64,000 bases of DNA from Rhodobacter huangdaonensis (GCF_004022465.1 NZ_SAVA01000013.1:17012-81011); one strand, 5' to 3'. Positions 54,202 through 62,986 are shown, counted from the stretch's first letter. The notes: generated from the letters alone by a model not told the origin. Made by a program: numbers and translations.

Positions 54202-57200
54202 TCAGTGGCGGGTGGCGCGGGCGCGCCCGACGGTCTCGGCAAGCCCGGTCCAGTCCGGTTTTCCGGGGGCGAGGGTGCGGCGCAGGAAGCCCGCGATCTC
54301 GGCGATGCGGGCATCGCTCAGCGCCGGGGCGAAGCCCGGCATCGCCGCGCCGCCGCCCGGTGTGGCCGGCACGCCCTCGAGGATCGCATGAATGAGCCCG
54401 TCGGGGCGGTCGGCGTGCACCGTGCTCGAAAAGGCAAGCGGCACCGTGGCGCCCGAGGCAAGCCGCAGCGGGCCCGGCAGGTGGCACGAGCCGCAGGCGG
54501 CCCCGAACAGCCGCGCAGCCGGATCGGTCGCGGTTTCGAGCGCCTGTTGCGCCGTGGCCGCCAGCGTCTCGGCCGCGGGCTCGGGCGCTGCGGGGGCGGG
54601 GGCAAGGCTGGCCAGATAGGTCGCCATCGCGCGGATGTCGGCGTCGGGGAGTTCGGCGAGCGCCGCGATCACCGGCGCCATCGGCCCCGCCGCCGCGCCA
54701 TGACGGCCCGAGCGGCCGTTGCGCAGATAGTCGTAAAGATCGGCCTCGGTCCAGGCGAGGGGGCCGGGCCCGGTGCCGTTCAGCGCCGGTGCCGTCCAGC
54801 CGCCCACCGTGCCGCCCGCCAGATGCGCGGCGCCCGTCCGCTCGGCCCCAAGCGCGTTGCGCGGGCTGTGGCACGAGGCGCAATGCCCCGCCCCCTCGAC
54901 CAGATAGGCGCCGCGGTTCCAGACCGCGCCTTGCGTCGGGTCGGGGCTGAAGGGCGTGGCGGTGTGGAACAGCGCATTCCACGCCGCCATCGTGCCGCGC
55001 AGGTTCACCGGCGCGATCATCCGGCTTGGCGGCACCTCGGCGCGCACCGGCGGCAGCGACTGGATATAGGCGTAGAGCGCCTGCATGTCGTCTTCGGTGA
55101 TCTTCGCGAAGGCGGTGTAGGGGAAGGCCGGGTAGAGGTGATGGCCATCGCGCGAGATCCCCTCGCGCATCGCCCGCGCGAAGGCCGGATAGGACCAGGC
55201 GCCGAGGCCGGTCTCCGGGTCGGGCGTCAGGTTCGTCGAATGCACGGTGCCGAAGGGCGTCTCGATCGCACGCCCGCCGGTCAGCGGCACGCCGCCTTCG
55301 GCGGTGTGGCAGGCGGCGCAATCGCCCGCGGCAAAGACCTGCCGGCCGCGGGCAAGGGTCTCGGCCGACCACAGCCCGGCGGCGGGGGGCGCGCTGCGCG
55401 GGATCTCGGCGCGGAAGGCGGGGAAGGCGACGGCGCCGGCCATCAGCCCGCCGGCAATCCCCGCCGCAAGCGTCGCCGCCATCCGCGCAAACCGCCGGCG
55501 CCGTGGCGGCGGGGCGGCGATCGCGCGCGGCATCGGCGCCCCGGCCAGCGCCGCGCGCACCCGCTCGGGGGTGAAGGGCAGCTCTCGCATCCGCACCCCG
55601 GTCGCGTCGAAGATCGCATTCGCGATCGCCGCGGCCGAGGGCACCGAGGCGCTTTCGCCGACGCCGAGCGGCGGTTCATCAGGGCGCTCGATCAGCACCG
55701 AACGGACCTCGGGCAGATCCTCGAAGCGGGCGAGCGGATAGGCGCCCCAGTCCCTGTCGGCGACCGAGATCGCGTCGAAGGTGACGGCCTCGTTCAGGGC
55801 GCGGCTGAGCGATTGCACGACATTGCCGTGCAGCTGGTGGCGCACCCCGTCGGGGTTGATCATCAGCCCCGAATCCTGCCCGACCAGCACCTTCGTCAGG
55901 CTGACCTCGCCGGTGCGCCGGTTCACCGCCACCTCGGCCATCCAGGCGGCCTGCGCCGCGGCGACGCCCGGGAAGGTGCCATGCACATAGGTCGCATGGG
56001 CAAAGCCCTGACCGAAGGCAAACTCCCCCTCGCCGCTCAGCCGGGGCCCGGTGCGGGGCTGCCAGCCGCCTTCCTCGGCGGTGCGGCGGATCAGCTCGGC
56101 GGTGCGGGCATCGTCGATATGGCGCAGCCGGAAGGCGACCGGGTCCTCGCCCGCCTCGGCCGCCAGCTCGTCGATGAAGCATTCATGCGCGAAGGTGTTG
56201 GGCAGGGCCGAGACGCCGCGAAACCACGAGGCGCGCACGATCGGCGCCATGTCATGCACCGCGACGCGCAGGTTCTCGATCCGGTAGGGCGGGATCGCGG
56301 TGCGGTCGCCCATATCCGAGGGCTGCGGCGAAGGGTCGATTGCCCCGGTCAGCAACAGCGCCAGGTTCGGCCCGCGGTTCGAGGGATAGCGGGTCTCGAA
56401 ATCATAGGCGTCGAAGCGGCCGTCTTCGCTGAGCCCGCCGCGCACCTCCATCAGCTGCGCCGCGCCCTTCGGCTCCCACAGGTGTTCCTGCTCGCGCGTC
56501 AGCTGCACCCGCACCGGCCGTCCGACGGCACGGGCCAGAAGCGCCGCGTCGCCGCAGACGTCATCGGCGCAGTTGCGGCCATAGCAGCCCGCCGCCTCGT
56601 GGCGGTGGATGTCGATCGCCTCCTCGGGCATCTCCATCAGCCGGGCGATGTCGCCGCGCAGCATGTGCGGGTTCTGCGTGCCCGACCAGATCTCGAGCCG
56701 CCCGGCCTCGAACCGCGCCACCGCGCAGGAGGGGCCGATCGAGCCGTGCATCTGCCACGGCCAGCTATAGCTGCGGGCAAGCTGCACCTTCGCCCGGGAC
56801 AGCGCGCCCTCGACATCGCCGCGATCGGTCAGCACCCGTTTCGTCGCCGGCAGATCGCGCAGGGTGCCGGCGATGTCGCCCAGATCCGGCAGCTCGGGCG
56901 GCAGCGCCCAGCGGACCTTCAGCGCCTCGGCGATGGTGCGGGCCTGGCCCTCGCGCTCGGCCACCACGGCGAGGAAGTCGCGGATCCGGACGATGGCGAC
57001 AAGGCCGGGCAGATGCGCGACCGAGGCCTCGTCGACCGCAAGCAGGCTGTGGCCGATGAAGGGGCCGCTGTCGCGCCCGGCATAGGGCGGGCGGAGCACA
57101 TGGCCGTGCAGCATCCCGGGCAGGCGCACGTCATGGACATAGGTCCAGGTGCCGGTGGCCTTGCCGGGCAGGTCGACGCGCGGGCTCGGCCGGCCGACGG

Positions 57201-57666
57201 TGCGATACTCGGCCGGCGTCTTCACCCGGGCGGCGGGGTCAAGCTCGGCGCGGATCGACTGGTTCGCGAGCAGCGTGGCGAAATCGGCGGTGCCGGCCTC
57301 GCCCGCAACCACGCCTGCGTGGATCGTCAGCGTCTCGGGCGCGCAGCCGAAGCGGGTCGCGGCGAGGCCCAGCAGGATCGCCCGCGCCTGCGCCGCCGCC
57401 GCGCGCAGCGGCACCGCGGCGAACTGGATCGATTCCGAGGCGATGGTCGGCCCCTGATCGGGGGTGCGGGTGGTGTCGCCCAGCACCATGCGCACGCGCG
57501 CAGGCGGCAGGTCGAGCTCTTCGGCGACGATCTGGCCAAGCGCGGTGCGCAGGCCGGTGCCCAGATCGACATGGCCGTTGAAGCCGGTGACGGCGCCCGT
57601 GGTGTCGATGGCCAGCAGGGTCTCGGGCCCGGCCTTGCCGGCACGCCAGATCGTCAGCGCGGTCAT
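54202..57666 (-). CDS. nicB: Nicotinate dehydrogenase-like molybdopterin/cytochrome c fusion subunit
   Basis: A 1154-aa protein of NicB architecture. Residues ~1-760 form a molybdopterin-binding hydroxylase of the isoquinoline-oxidoreductase/NicB type (circularly arranged: GFNGHVDLGTGLRTALGQ first, and the glutamate motif GVGESAS near the end, residue ~690). A hydrophobic helix (~735-755) follows. The C-terminal ~380 residues carry three haem sites: CAACH, CASCH and CGSCH. In Pseudomonas putida, NicAB hydroxylates nicotinate to 6-hydroxynicotinate and passes electrons to cytochrome c. The ATG overlaps the nicA stop. IorB-type enzymes lack the haems, which favours NicB. The exact substrate is unproven. 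Confidence 0.85.
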   Translation of the reverse strand: MTALTIWRAGKAGPETLLAIDTTGAVTGFNGHVDLGTGLRTALGQIVAEELDLPPARVRMVLGDTTRTPDQGPTIASESIQFAAVPLRAAAAQARAILLGLAATRFGCAPETLTIHAGVVAGEAGTADFATLLANQSIRAELDPAARVKTPAEYRTVGRPSPRVDLPGKATGTWTYVHDVRLPGMLHGHVLRPPYAGRDSGPFIGHSLLAVDEASVAHLPGLVAIVRIRDFLAVVAEREGQARTIAEALKVRWALPPELPDLGDIAGTLRDLPATKRVLTDRGDVEGALSRAKVQLARSYSWPWQMHGSIGPSCAVARFEAGRLEIWSGTQNPHMLRGDIARLMEMPEEAIDIHRHEAAGCYGRNCADDVCGDAALLARAVGRPVRVQLTREQEHLWEPKGAAQLMEVRGGLSEDGRFDAYDFETRYPSNRGPNLALLLTGAIDPSPQPSDMGDRTAIPPYRIENLRVAVHDMAPIVRASWFRGVSALPNTFAHECFIDELAAEAGEDPVAFRLRHIDDARTAELIRRTAEEGGWQPRTGPRLSGEGEFAFGQGFAHATYVHGTFPGVAAAQAAWMAEVAVNRRTGEVSLTKVLVGQDSGLMINPDGVRHQLHGNVVQSLSRALNEAVTFDAISVADRDWGAYPLARFEDLPEVRSVLIERPDEPPLGVGESASVPSAAAIANAIFDATGVRMRELPFTPERVRAALAGAPMPRAIAAPPPRRRRFARMAATLAAGIAGGLMAGAVAFPAFRAEIPRSAPPAAGLWSAETLARGRQVFAAGDCAACHTAEGGVPLTGGRAIETPFGTVHSTNLTPDPETGLGAWSYPAFARAMREGISRDGHHLYPAFPYTAFAKITEDDMQALYAYIQSLPPVRAEVPPSRMIAPVNLRGTMAAWNALFHTATPFSPDPTQGAVWNRGAYLVEGAGHCASCHSPRNALGAERTGAAHLAGGTVGGWTAPALNGTGPGPLAWTEADLYDYLRNGRSGRHGAAAGPMAPVIAALAELPDADIRAMATYLASLAPAPAAPEPAAETLAATAQQALETATDPAARLFGAACGSCHLPGPLRLASGATVPLAFSSTVHADRPDGLIHAILEGVPATPGGGAAMPGFAPALSDARIAEIAGFLRRTLAPGKPDWTGLAETVGRARATRH

Positions 57667-58136
57667 CTGCGCGCCTCGTCCATCAGTTCGACCGCGCGCT
57701 CGGCGGCGCGCAGGATCTCGAGATGCGTGCCGCAGCGGCACAGGTTGTGGCGCAGCGCGCGGGCGAGGGTGGCACGGTCCGGCGCGGGCGTGTCGCGCAG
57801 CAACGCCGTCACCGTCACGATCATGCCGTTCAGGCAATAGCCGCATTGCGCGCCCTCTTCCTCGATGAAGGCGCGCTGCACCGGATGCGGCGCCTCGGGC
57901 GTGCCGAGGCCTTCGAGCGTCGTCACCTGCCGCCCCGCGACCGCGCCGAGCGTCATCACGCAGGCCCGCGCCGCCTGCCCGTCCACCAGAACCGAGCAGG
58001 CGCCGCATTCGCCATAGCCGCAGCCGTATTTCGGTCCGTTCAGGCCAAGGTCGTTGCGCAGCACCTCGAGCAGCGAGGTCTGCGGTGGCAGATCGAGCGC
58101 GTGGTCCTGCCCGTTCACGGCAAGGCGGATGGTCAT
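57663..58136 (-). CDS. nicA: Nicotinate dehydrogenase-like 2Fe-2S subunit
   Basis: A 157-aa protein, the small subunit of the hydroxylase. Plant-type cluster CGYGECGACSVLVDG...C (residues ~39-60) and the second cluster CGYCLNGMI...CRCGTH (~98-135), as in xanthine-dehydrogenase-family small subunits. The length equals what I recall for P. putida NicA. First gene of its minus-strand operon, 72 nt downstream of operator 3. Confidence 0.9.
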   Translation of the reverse strand: MTIRLAVNGQDHALDLPPQTSLLEVLRNDLGLNGPKYGCGYGECGACSVLVDGQAARACVMTLGAVAGRQVTTLEGLGTPEAPHPVQRAFIEEEGAQCGYCLNGMIVTVTALLRDTPAPDRATLARALRHNLCRCGTHLEILRAAERAVELMDEARR

Positions 58137-58208
58137 TCCCGGGCTCCCTGTTGTGCGCGCCGTGGCCGGGTCCGGGGCCCTTGCGACGGCGGGTTCCGTG
58201 TCTCGAAA

Positions 58209-58251
58209 CCGTTTGCATACAAATAAACCGGCTGTGCCCCCCGGCCGTCAA
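58209..58251 (-). promoter_or_regulatory. nicAB promoter with operator 3 at the start site
   Basis: Minus strand: TTGACG (58251-58246), 17-bp spacer, GTTTAT (58228-58223), and directly downstream the shared element CCGTTTGCATACAA (58209-58222, plus-strand reading), covering about -6 to +8. This is a classical repressor position. Confidence 0.75.
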
Positions 58252-58387
58252 GAAAAGCCCGCACCGGGACGGGATACAGCACGGGAAGCGGCTGCGCCGC
58301 GCGCCGGGGTGCGGAAAATGCGGGCAGTCGGGGAAAGCGGGCGACGCGGGCGGCGGCGGGAAAATCTGCGCCATTCGCATGGCGGGA

Positions 58388-58416
58388 TTGATCACATTTC
58401 ATGTCAGCCATATTGA
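58388..58416 (+). promoter_or_regulatory. Candidate promoter of the aminotransferase gene
   Basis: TTGATC (58388-58393), 17-bp spacer, TATTGA (58411-58416); start ~58423, 46-nt leader. The 332-bp gap 58137-58468 contains this, operator 3 and its promoter; the rest is GC-rich and without visible signals. Confidence 0.5.
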
Positions 58417-58468
58417 CTTGTTCCGCGGCCGGGTTGACGAGAGCCCACTTGATGATCTGGGGGAAAGC

Positions 58469-59686
58469 ATGTCCTTGACGAATCTTTTTGCCACGCGGAC
58501 CGAAGGAATGAAGGCCTCGGAGATCCGCGAGCTGCTCAAGCTTCTGGACCAGCCCGAGATCATTTCCTTCGCCGGCGGCATCCCCGACCCGGCGCTGTTC
58601 CCGCGCGAGGCCTTTGCGCGCGCCATGGCCCGCGCCGTCTCGGCCGAGGCGGCGGGCACCACGCTGCAATATGCGCAATCCGAGGGCTATCTGCCGCTGC
58701 GCCGCTGGATCGTCGGCTACATGGCAACGCTCGGCATCACCTGCACGCCCGAGAACGTGCTGATCACCGCGGGCTCGCAGCAGGCGCTCGACTATCTCGG
58801 CAAGCTGTTCATCGACCCGGCCGACACTGCGCTTGTCGGCTGGCCGACCTATCTCGGCGCGCTTGGCGCCTTCAACGCCTACCAGCCGCGCTATGACCGG
58901 CTCGACCCGGTGGCGAACCGCGGCCCGGCCGAGATCGCGGCCGATGCCGACGCCGCGGGCGGGCGGGTGAAATTCGCCTATCTCTCGGCCGATTTCGCCA
59001 ACCCGACCGGGGTCACGCTGGATCTCGCCGAGCGCGAGGCGGTGCTCGACATGGCGGAAACGCTCGACATCGCGGTGATCGAGGACGCGGCCTATCAGGC
59101 GTTGCGCTATTCGGGCACCGCCTATCCGCCGCTGCTGGCGATCGAGATGGCGCGCAAGGGCGATCTCGAGGCCTGCCGGACGATCTATTGCGGCTCCTTC
59201 TCGAAGACGCTGGCGCCCGGTCTGCGCGTGGGCTGGGTGGTGGCGGCGAAGCCGGTGATCGGCCAGCTCGTGCTGATGAAGCAGGCCGCCGACCTGCAGA
59301 CCGCGACGCTGAACCAGGTGGTCACCGCCGAGGTTGCCGAGGAGCTGTTCGACGAACACGTCGCGACGCTGCGCAAGGTCTATGGCGCGCGGCTGCAGGC
59401 GATGCTCGCCTCGCTCGAGCGGCACATGCCGAAAAGCGTGAGCTGGACCCGCCCCGAGGGCGGCATGTTCATCTGGGTGCATCTGCCCGAGGGCGAGGAT
59501 GGCGCCAAGCTGCTCGAACGGGCGCTGGCCACCGAGAAGGTCGCCTTCGTGCCCGGCAACGCCTTCTTCGCCGACGGCTCGAACCGCAACACGCTGCGGC
59601 TGAACTTCTCGATGTCGGACGAGGCGGCGATCGACGCGGGCATCCAGCGCCTTGCCCGGGTGATGGACGCCGCCGGCATCCGCTGA
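58469..59686 (+). CDS. PLP-dependent aminotransferase (fold type I, 2-aminoadipate/MocR-like class)
   Basis: A 405-aa aminotransferase related to 2-aminoadipate (LysN) and aromatic aminotransferases. ISFAGGIPDPALFPREAF near the N-terminus, LITAGSQQALDYLGKLF, DFANPTGVTLDLAER, and the PLP-lysine motif YCGSFSKTLAPGLRVGW are visible. The frame is open far upstream, but ATG 58469 (MSLTNLFATRTEGMKASEIR) with GGGGGAAAGC before it is the family start. Divergent from nicA without an operator copy in front of it, so its tie to the island is uncertain. Confidence 0.88.
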   Translation: MSLTNLFATRTEGMKASEIRELLKLLDQPEIISFAGGIPDPALFPREAFARAMARAVSAEAAGTTLQYAQSEGYLPLRRWIVGYMATLGITCTPENVLITAGSQQALDYLGKLFIDPADTALVGWPTYLGALGAFNAYQPRYDRLDPVANRGPAEIAADADAAGGRVKFAYLSADFANPTGVTLDLAEREAVLDMAETLDIAVIEDAAYQALRYSGTAYPPLLAIEMARKGDLEACRTIYCGSFSKTLAPGLRVGWVVAAKPVIGQLVLMKQAADLQTATLNQVVTAEVAEELFDEHVATLRKVYGARLQAMLASLERHMPKSVSWTRPEGGMFIWVHLPEGEDGAKLLERALATEKVAFVPGNAFFADGSNRNTLRLNFSMSDEAAIDAGIQRLARVMDAAGIR

Positions 59687-59764
59687 CCCCCCTCGCGCGC
59701 GGCAAAGGCTGGCCTGCGCCGCGCGCAAGCGCTACTGAAGGGGGGTATTCTGTCCGGAGGTTTC

Positions 59765-60793
59765 ATGTCCGCTGCCCTTCCCCCCCGCACCGCGCTCGTC
59801 ACCGGCTCGTCCGGCTTCATCGGTTTCCACCTGTGCCGGCGTCTGCTGGACGAGGGCTGGCGGGTGCTCGGGCTCGACAACCTGTCGGATTATTACGACG
59901 TCTCGCTGAAGGAACGCCGGCAGGCGATGCTGGCGCAGAACGCGGGCTTCTCGGTGGTCAATGACAGCGTCGAGACCCCCGGCCTGATGCTGCGGCTGTT
60001 CGAGGAGCACCGCCCCGACGTGGTGGTGCATCTGGCCGCGCAGGCGGGCGTGCGCTATTCGATCGAGAACCCGCGCTCCTATCTCGAAAGCAACATTGTC
60101 GGCACCTTCGAGATCCTCGAGGCCGCGCGCGCCTTCCCGCCGGCGCATATGCTGCTCGCCTCCACCTCCTCGGCCTATGGTGCGAACACCGAGATGCCCT
60201 ATCGCGAGGTGATGAAGGCCGATCACCAGATGTCCTTCTATGCCGCGACGAAGAAGGCGACCGAGTCGATGGCGCATTCCTATGCCCATCTCTTCGGCCT
60301 GCCGGTCACCATGTTCCGCTTCTTCACCGTCTACGGCCCCTGGGGCCGGCCGGACATGGCGCTGTTCAAGTTCACCAAGGCGATCCTCGAAGGCCGGCCG
60401 ATCGACGTCTACAATTACGGCGACATGAAGCGCGACTTCACCTATGTCACCGACCTTGTCGAGGCGATCCGGCTGCTGATCGACGCGGTGCCGGTGCGGC
60501 CCGAGGACGGCGTGGTGGCCGAGGGCGACAGCCTGTCGCCGGTCGCGCCCTGGCGGGTCGTCAACATCGGCAATTCCGAGCCGGTGCAACTGACCGATTA
60601 CATCGCCGCGATCGAGACGGCGACGGGCCGGGTGGCCGAGCGCAACCTGATGCCGATGCAGGCAGGCGACGTGCCCGCGACCTGGGCCGACACCACGCTT
60701 TTGCAAAGGCTCACCGGCTATCATCCGAAGACCCGGGTGCCCGAGGGGGTGAAGGCCTTCGTCGACTGGTATCGCGACTACTATCAGGTCTGA
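59765..60793 (+). CDS. UDP-glucuronate 4-epimerase-like NAD-dependent epimerase
   Basis: A 342-aa extended SDR. TGSSGFIGFHL (NAD-binding Gly motif), HLAAQAGVRYSIENPRSYLE, YAATKKATESMAHSYAHLF (Tyr/Lys), RFFTVYGPWGRPDMALFKFT and YNYGDMKRDFTYVTDLVEAI are characteristic of enzymes converting UDP-glucuronate to UDP-galacturonate for LPS or capsule. RBS GGAGG. It stands alone here, not next to other polysaccharide genes. Confidence 0.88.
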   Translation: MSAALPPRTALVTGSSGFIGFHLCRRLLDEGWRVLGLDNLSDYYDVSLKERRQAMLAQNAGFSVVNDSVETPGLMLRLFEEHRPDVVVHLAAQAGVRYSIENPRSYLESNIVGTFEILEAARAFPPAHMLLASTSSAYGANTEMPYREVMKADHQMSFYAATKKATESMAHSYAHLFGLPVTMFRFFTVYGPWGRPDMALFKFTKAILEGRPIDVYNYGDMKRDFTYVTDLVEAIRLLIDAVPVRPEDGVVAEGDSLSPVAPWRVVNIGNSEPVQLTDYIAAIETATGRVAERNLMPMQAGDVPATWADTTLLQRLTGYHPKTRVPEGVKAFVDWYRDYYQV

Positions 60794-60941
60794 GCCCGTC
60801 TCCGATCCGCGGGGCGCCGCTGCGGCATCGCGGGCGGTTGCGCCGGGCGGACATATCGGTCAAGTCTCGGGCGGGCGCGGGGGCAGGGCTGCCGTGCCAC
60901 TGTCCGCCTCCGGCTGCGGGGGCCATCCCGAGGGAGAGGCG

Positions 60942-62210
60942 ATGACGCCGGTTCCGCCCGCCGCCGCGCCGCGGCCCGACCCAGATCACGTTGCCGCGCA
61001 TGACACTGCCTGGCTGCTGGTGCAGATCCGCTGGGTGGCGATTGCCAGCCAGTTCGCCGCCACCGTCTATGCCGCGCAGGTGCTGGGCATCGACCTGCCG
61101 CGCGGGCAGATGGCCACGGTCTCGGCGCTGCTCGTCGCCTTCAACCTGCTCACCGCGCTCTCGCTGCGGCCGAAGGGGCCGCCGGTGCCCGACTGGGTGA
61201 TCGCCGCGCAGCTTGGCTTCGACACGCTCGCCGGCACCATGCTGCTGGCGCTGTCAGGCGGGGCGCTGAACCCCTTCACGCTGCTGCTTCTGGTGCCGGT
61301 GATGCTGGCGGTGTCGCTCTGCGCCCCGGCGCGGGCCTTGCCGATCTATCTGCTGGCGAATGCCTGCGTCTGGGGGCTGACGCTGCTGCCCGCACCGCCC
61401 GGGCGCGGCACCGGGGCGATCTTCCTCGCCTTCATCCTCGCCTCGACCATCCTCAGCTGGTTCACCCTGCGCCTGCGTGCAAACCTCGCCGCCCGCGCCG
61501 CCGCGATCGAGGCCTTGCACCGCGAACGCGCCGAGGCCGATCAGCTGGTGGGTCTTGGCCTGCTCGCCTCGGGCATGGCGCACGAGCTCGGCACGCCGCT
61601 GACCACGCTTGCCGTCACCCTCGACGACTGGGCCGAGCTCGGCCTGCCCGACGAGCCCGGGCGCAGCGCCGCACTGAGCGCGATGATCGCCGAGGTGAAG
61701 CGCTGCCGCGAGATCGTCAGCCGCACCCTGCGCGCCGCCGGCCGCGAGCGTTTCGAGGCCGCCGCCGAAGTCCGCGCCGAGCCCGAATTCCGCCGCCTGC
61801 TCGCGCTCTGGAGCATGACGCGCGACCGGTCGCCGGTGCCGCTTGCCGTCACCCCGGGCCCCCAGGCCCGCTTCCTGACCGAGCCGATGTTCGAGGCGGC
61901 GGCGCTGAACCTGCTCGACAATGCCGAGGCGGCGGCGCCCGGCACGCTCGCCGCCACGCTCTCGGTCACCGCCGAGGATGTCGTCTTCACCCTGACCGAT
62001 CGCGGCCCGGGGTTCCCGGCCGCGGTGCTCGACCACCCGGGCGCGCCCTTCGTCTCGGGCAGCCCCGAGGCCGGGCGCGGCCTTGGCCTCTTTCTCACCC
62101 GCAACGCGCTCGCCCGTCTCGGCGGGCGGATGGAGCTTTCGAATGGCGACAGGGGCGCGGTGATCCGCATCACCCTGCCGCGCCTTGACCGCGACGGAGA
62201 CCTTGCATGA
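60942..62210 (+). CDS. RegB/PrrB-like redox-sensing histidine kinase
   Basis: A 422-aa membrane kinase. Six predicted helices (residues ~30-185) contain GGALNPF, the conserved quinone-site heptapeptide GGxxNPF of RegB. The H-box is GMAHELGTPLTTL, and 41 residues after its His comes Cys in KRCREIV, matching the redox-active Cys of RegB (40 residues after its His). N-box LLDNAEAA, G-boxes DRGPGF and GRGLGLF complete the ATPase domain. Start 60942 follows GGGAGAGGCG. The usual regB neighbours (senC, hvrA) are absent, so this is probably a paralogue or RoxS-type protein. ATGA overlap with its regulator. Confidence 0.85.
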   Translation: MTPVPPAAAPRPDPDHVAAHDTAWLLVQIRWVAIASQFAATVYAAQVLGIDLPRGQMATVSALLVAFNLLTALSLRPKGPPVPDWVIAAQLGFDTLAGTMLLALSGGALNPFTLLLLVPVMLAVSLCAPARALPIYLLANACVWGLTLLPAPPGRGTGAIFLAFILASTILSWFTLRLRANLAARAAAIEALHRERAEADQLVGLGLLASGMAHELGTPLTTLAVTLDDWAELGLPDEPGRSAALSAMIAEVKRCREIVSRTLRAAGRERFEAAAEVRAEPEFRRLLALWSMTRDRSPVPLAVTPGPQARFLTEPMFEAAALNLLDNAEAAAPGTLAATLSVTAEDVVFTLTDRGPGFPAAVLDHPGAPFVSGSPEAGRGLGLFLTRNALARLGGRMELSNGDRGAVIRITLPRLDRDGDLA

Positions 62211-62758
62211 CCGACGACACGCCCCGCCGCCTGCTGATCGTCGAGGATGACGCCCGCCTTGCGGCAACGCTCGCCGAATCCTTCCTGCGCCGCGGCTACG
62301 AGGTGCAGGTGGCCGCGCGCGAGGCGGGCGCGCTCGAGACCGCGCGGCGCCACCCGCCGACCCATGCGATCGTCGATCTGAAGCTGGCCGAGGGCTCGGG
62401 CCTCGGGGTGGTGCGGGAGCTTGCCGCGCGCGATCCGGACACCCGCATCGTCGTGCTGACCGGCTTTGCCGCGATCTCGACCGCGGTCGAGGCGATCAAG
62501 CTCGGTGCGACGCAATACCTTGCGAAACCCGCCACCGCGCGCGAGATCGAGGCCGCCTTCGGCCATCGCGCGGGCGAGGCCCTGCCCGAGATCGAGGCGC
62601 CGCAGACCGGGCTGCGCGAACAGGAATGGGAGCTGATCCAGCGCACCCTTGCCGAGGCGGAGTTCAACATCTCCGAGGCGGCGCGGCGGCTTGGCCTGCA
62701 TCGGCGGACGCTGGCGCGCAAGCTGGCGGCGCGGCGCGAGGGCGGCGAGGCGGAATGA
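62207..62758 (+). CDS. RegA/PrrA-like response regulator
   Basis: A 183-aa ActR/RegA-type regulator. Receiver domain (1-~125): VEDDAR acidic pair, phospho-acceptor Asp in AIVDLKLAEG, Thr in VLTGFAA and Lys in YLAKPAT. A short linker leads to a Fis-type HTH (residues ~140-180) ISEAARRLGLHRRTLARKL, which matches the RegA helix-turn-helix closely. It is convergent with cydX-cydB; terminal oxidase genes are known targets of RegA-type regulators. Confidence 0.87.
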   Translation: MTDDTPRRLLIVEDDARLAATLAESFLRRGYEVQVAAREAGALETARRHPPTHAIVDLKLAEGSGLGVVRELAARDPDTRIVVLTGFAAISTAVEAIKLGATQYLAKPATAREIEAAFGHRAGEALPEIEAPQTGLREQEWELIQRTLAEAEFNISEAARRLGLHRRTLARKLAARREGGEAE

Positions 62759-62791
62759 AAAGGCCGCCCGGGGTAAGGAGACCCGGGCGGC
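62757..62791 (-). terminator. Terminator of the cyd operon
   Basis: A perfect 10-bp stem GCCGCCCGGG (62763-62772) with CCCGGGCGGC (62782-62791), 9-nt loop; on the minus strand it is followed by CTTTTCA. It ends transcription from cydX towards the response-regulator gene. Confidence 0.8.
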
Positions 62792-62863
62792 GAGTGAACC
62801 CAAGACCAAAGGGACGCGGTCAGGGCTGCGCGGCGGCTGGACATCCGCCACGAAGGGGTGGGG

Positions 62864-62986
62864 TCACGGCTTCGGGTCGTGACTGCCGATCATCATCCGG
62901 TCATTGAGCATTTCGAGCCACATCGCGTTTGCGACGGCGATGAGGGCGGCGAGGGGGAGGCCGAGGATCCAGGCGAAGTACCACAT
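62864..62986 (-). CDS. cydX: Cytochrome bd oxidase small subunit CydX
   Basis: A 40-aa membrane microprotein. MWYFAWILGLPLAALIAVAN is the hallmark CydX/YbgT N-terminus and single membrane helix, followed by AMWLEMLND. It stabilises the haem d site of cytochrome bd in E. coli. Fifteen nt after the cydB stop, with AAAGGAC as RBS. Confidence 0.93.
   Translation of the reverse strand: MWYFAWILGLPLAALIAVANAMWLEMLNDRMMIGSHDPKP

Noticed and set aside
54205..57840. A 1211-codon open frame on the plus strand opposite nicB and nicA
   Set aside because: Its translation is Arg/Gly/Ala/Pro-rich low-complexity sequence; it mirrors the high-GC codon structure of the real minus-strand genes, which have clear domains and start signals.
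58137..58468. Molybdenum-cofactor riboswitch upstream of nicAB
   Set aside because: No recognisable aptamer elements; the leader is ~75 nt and the start region is taken by the shared operator.
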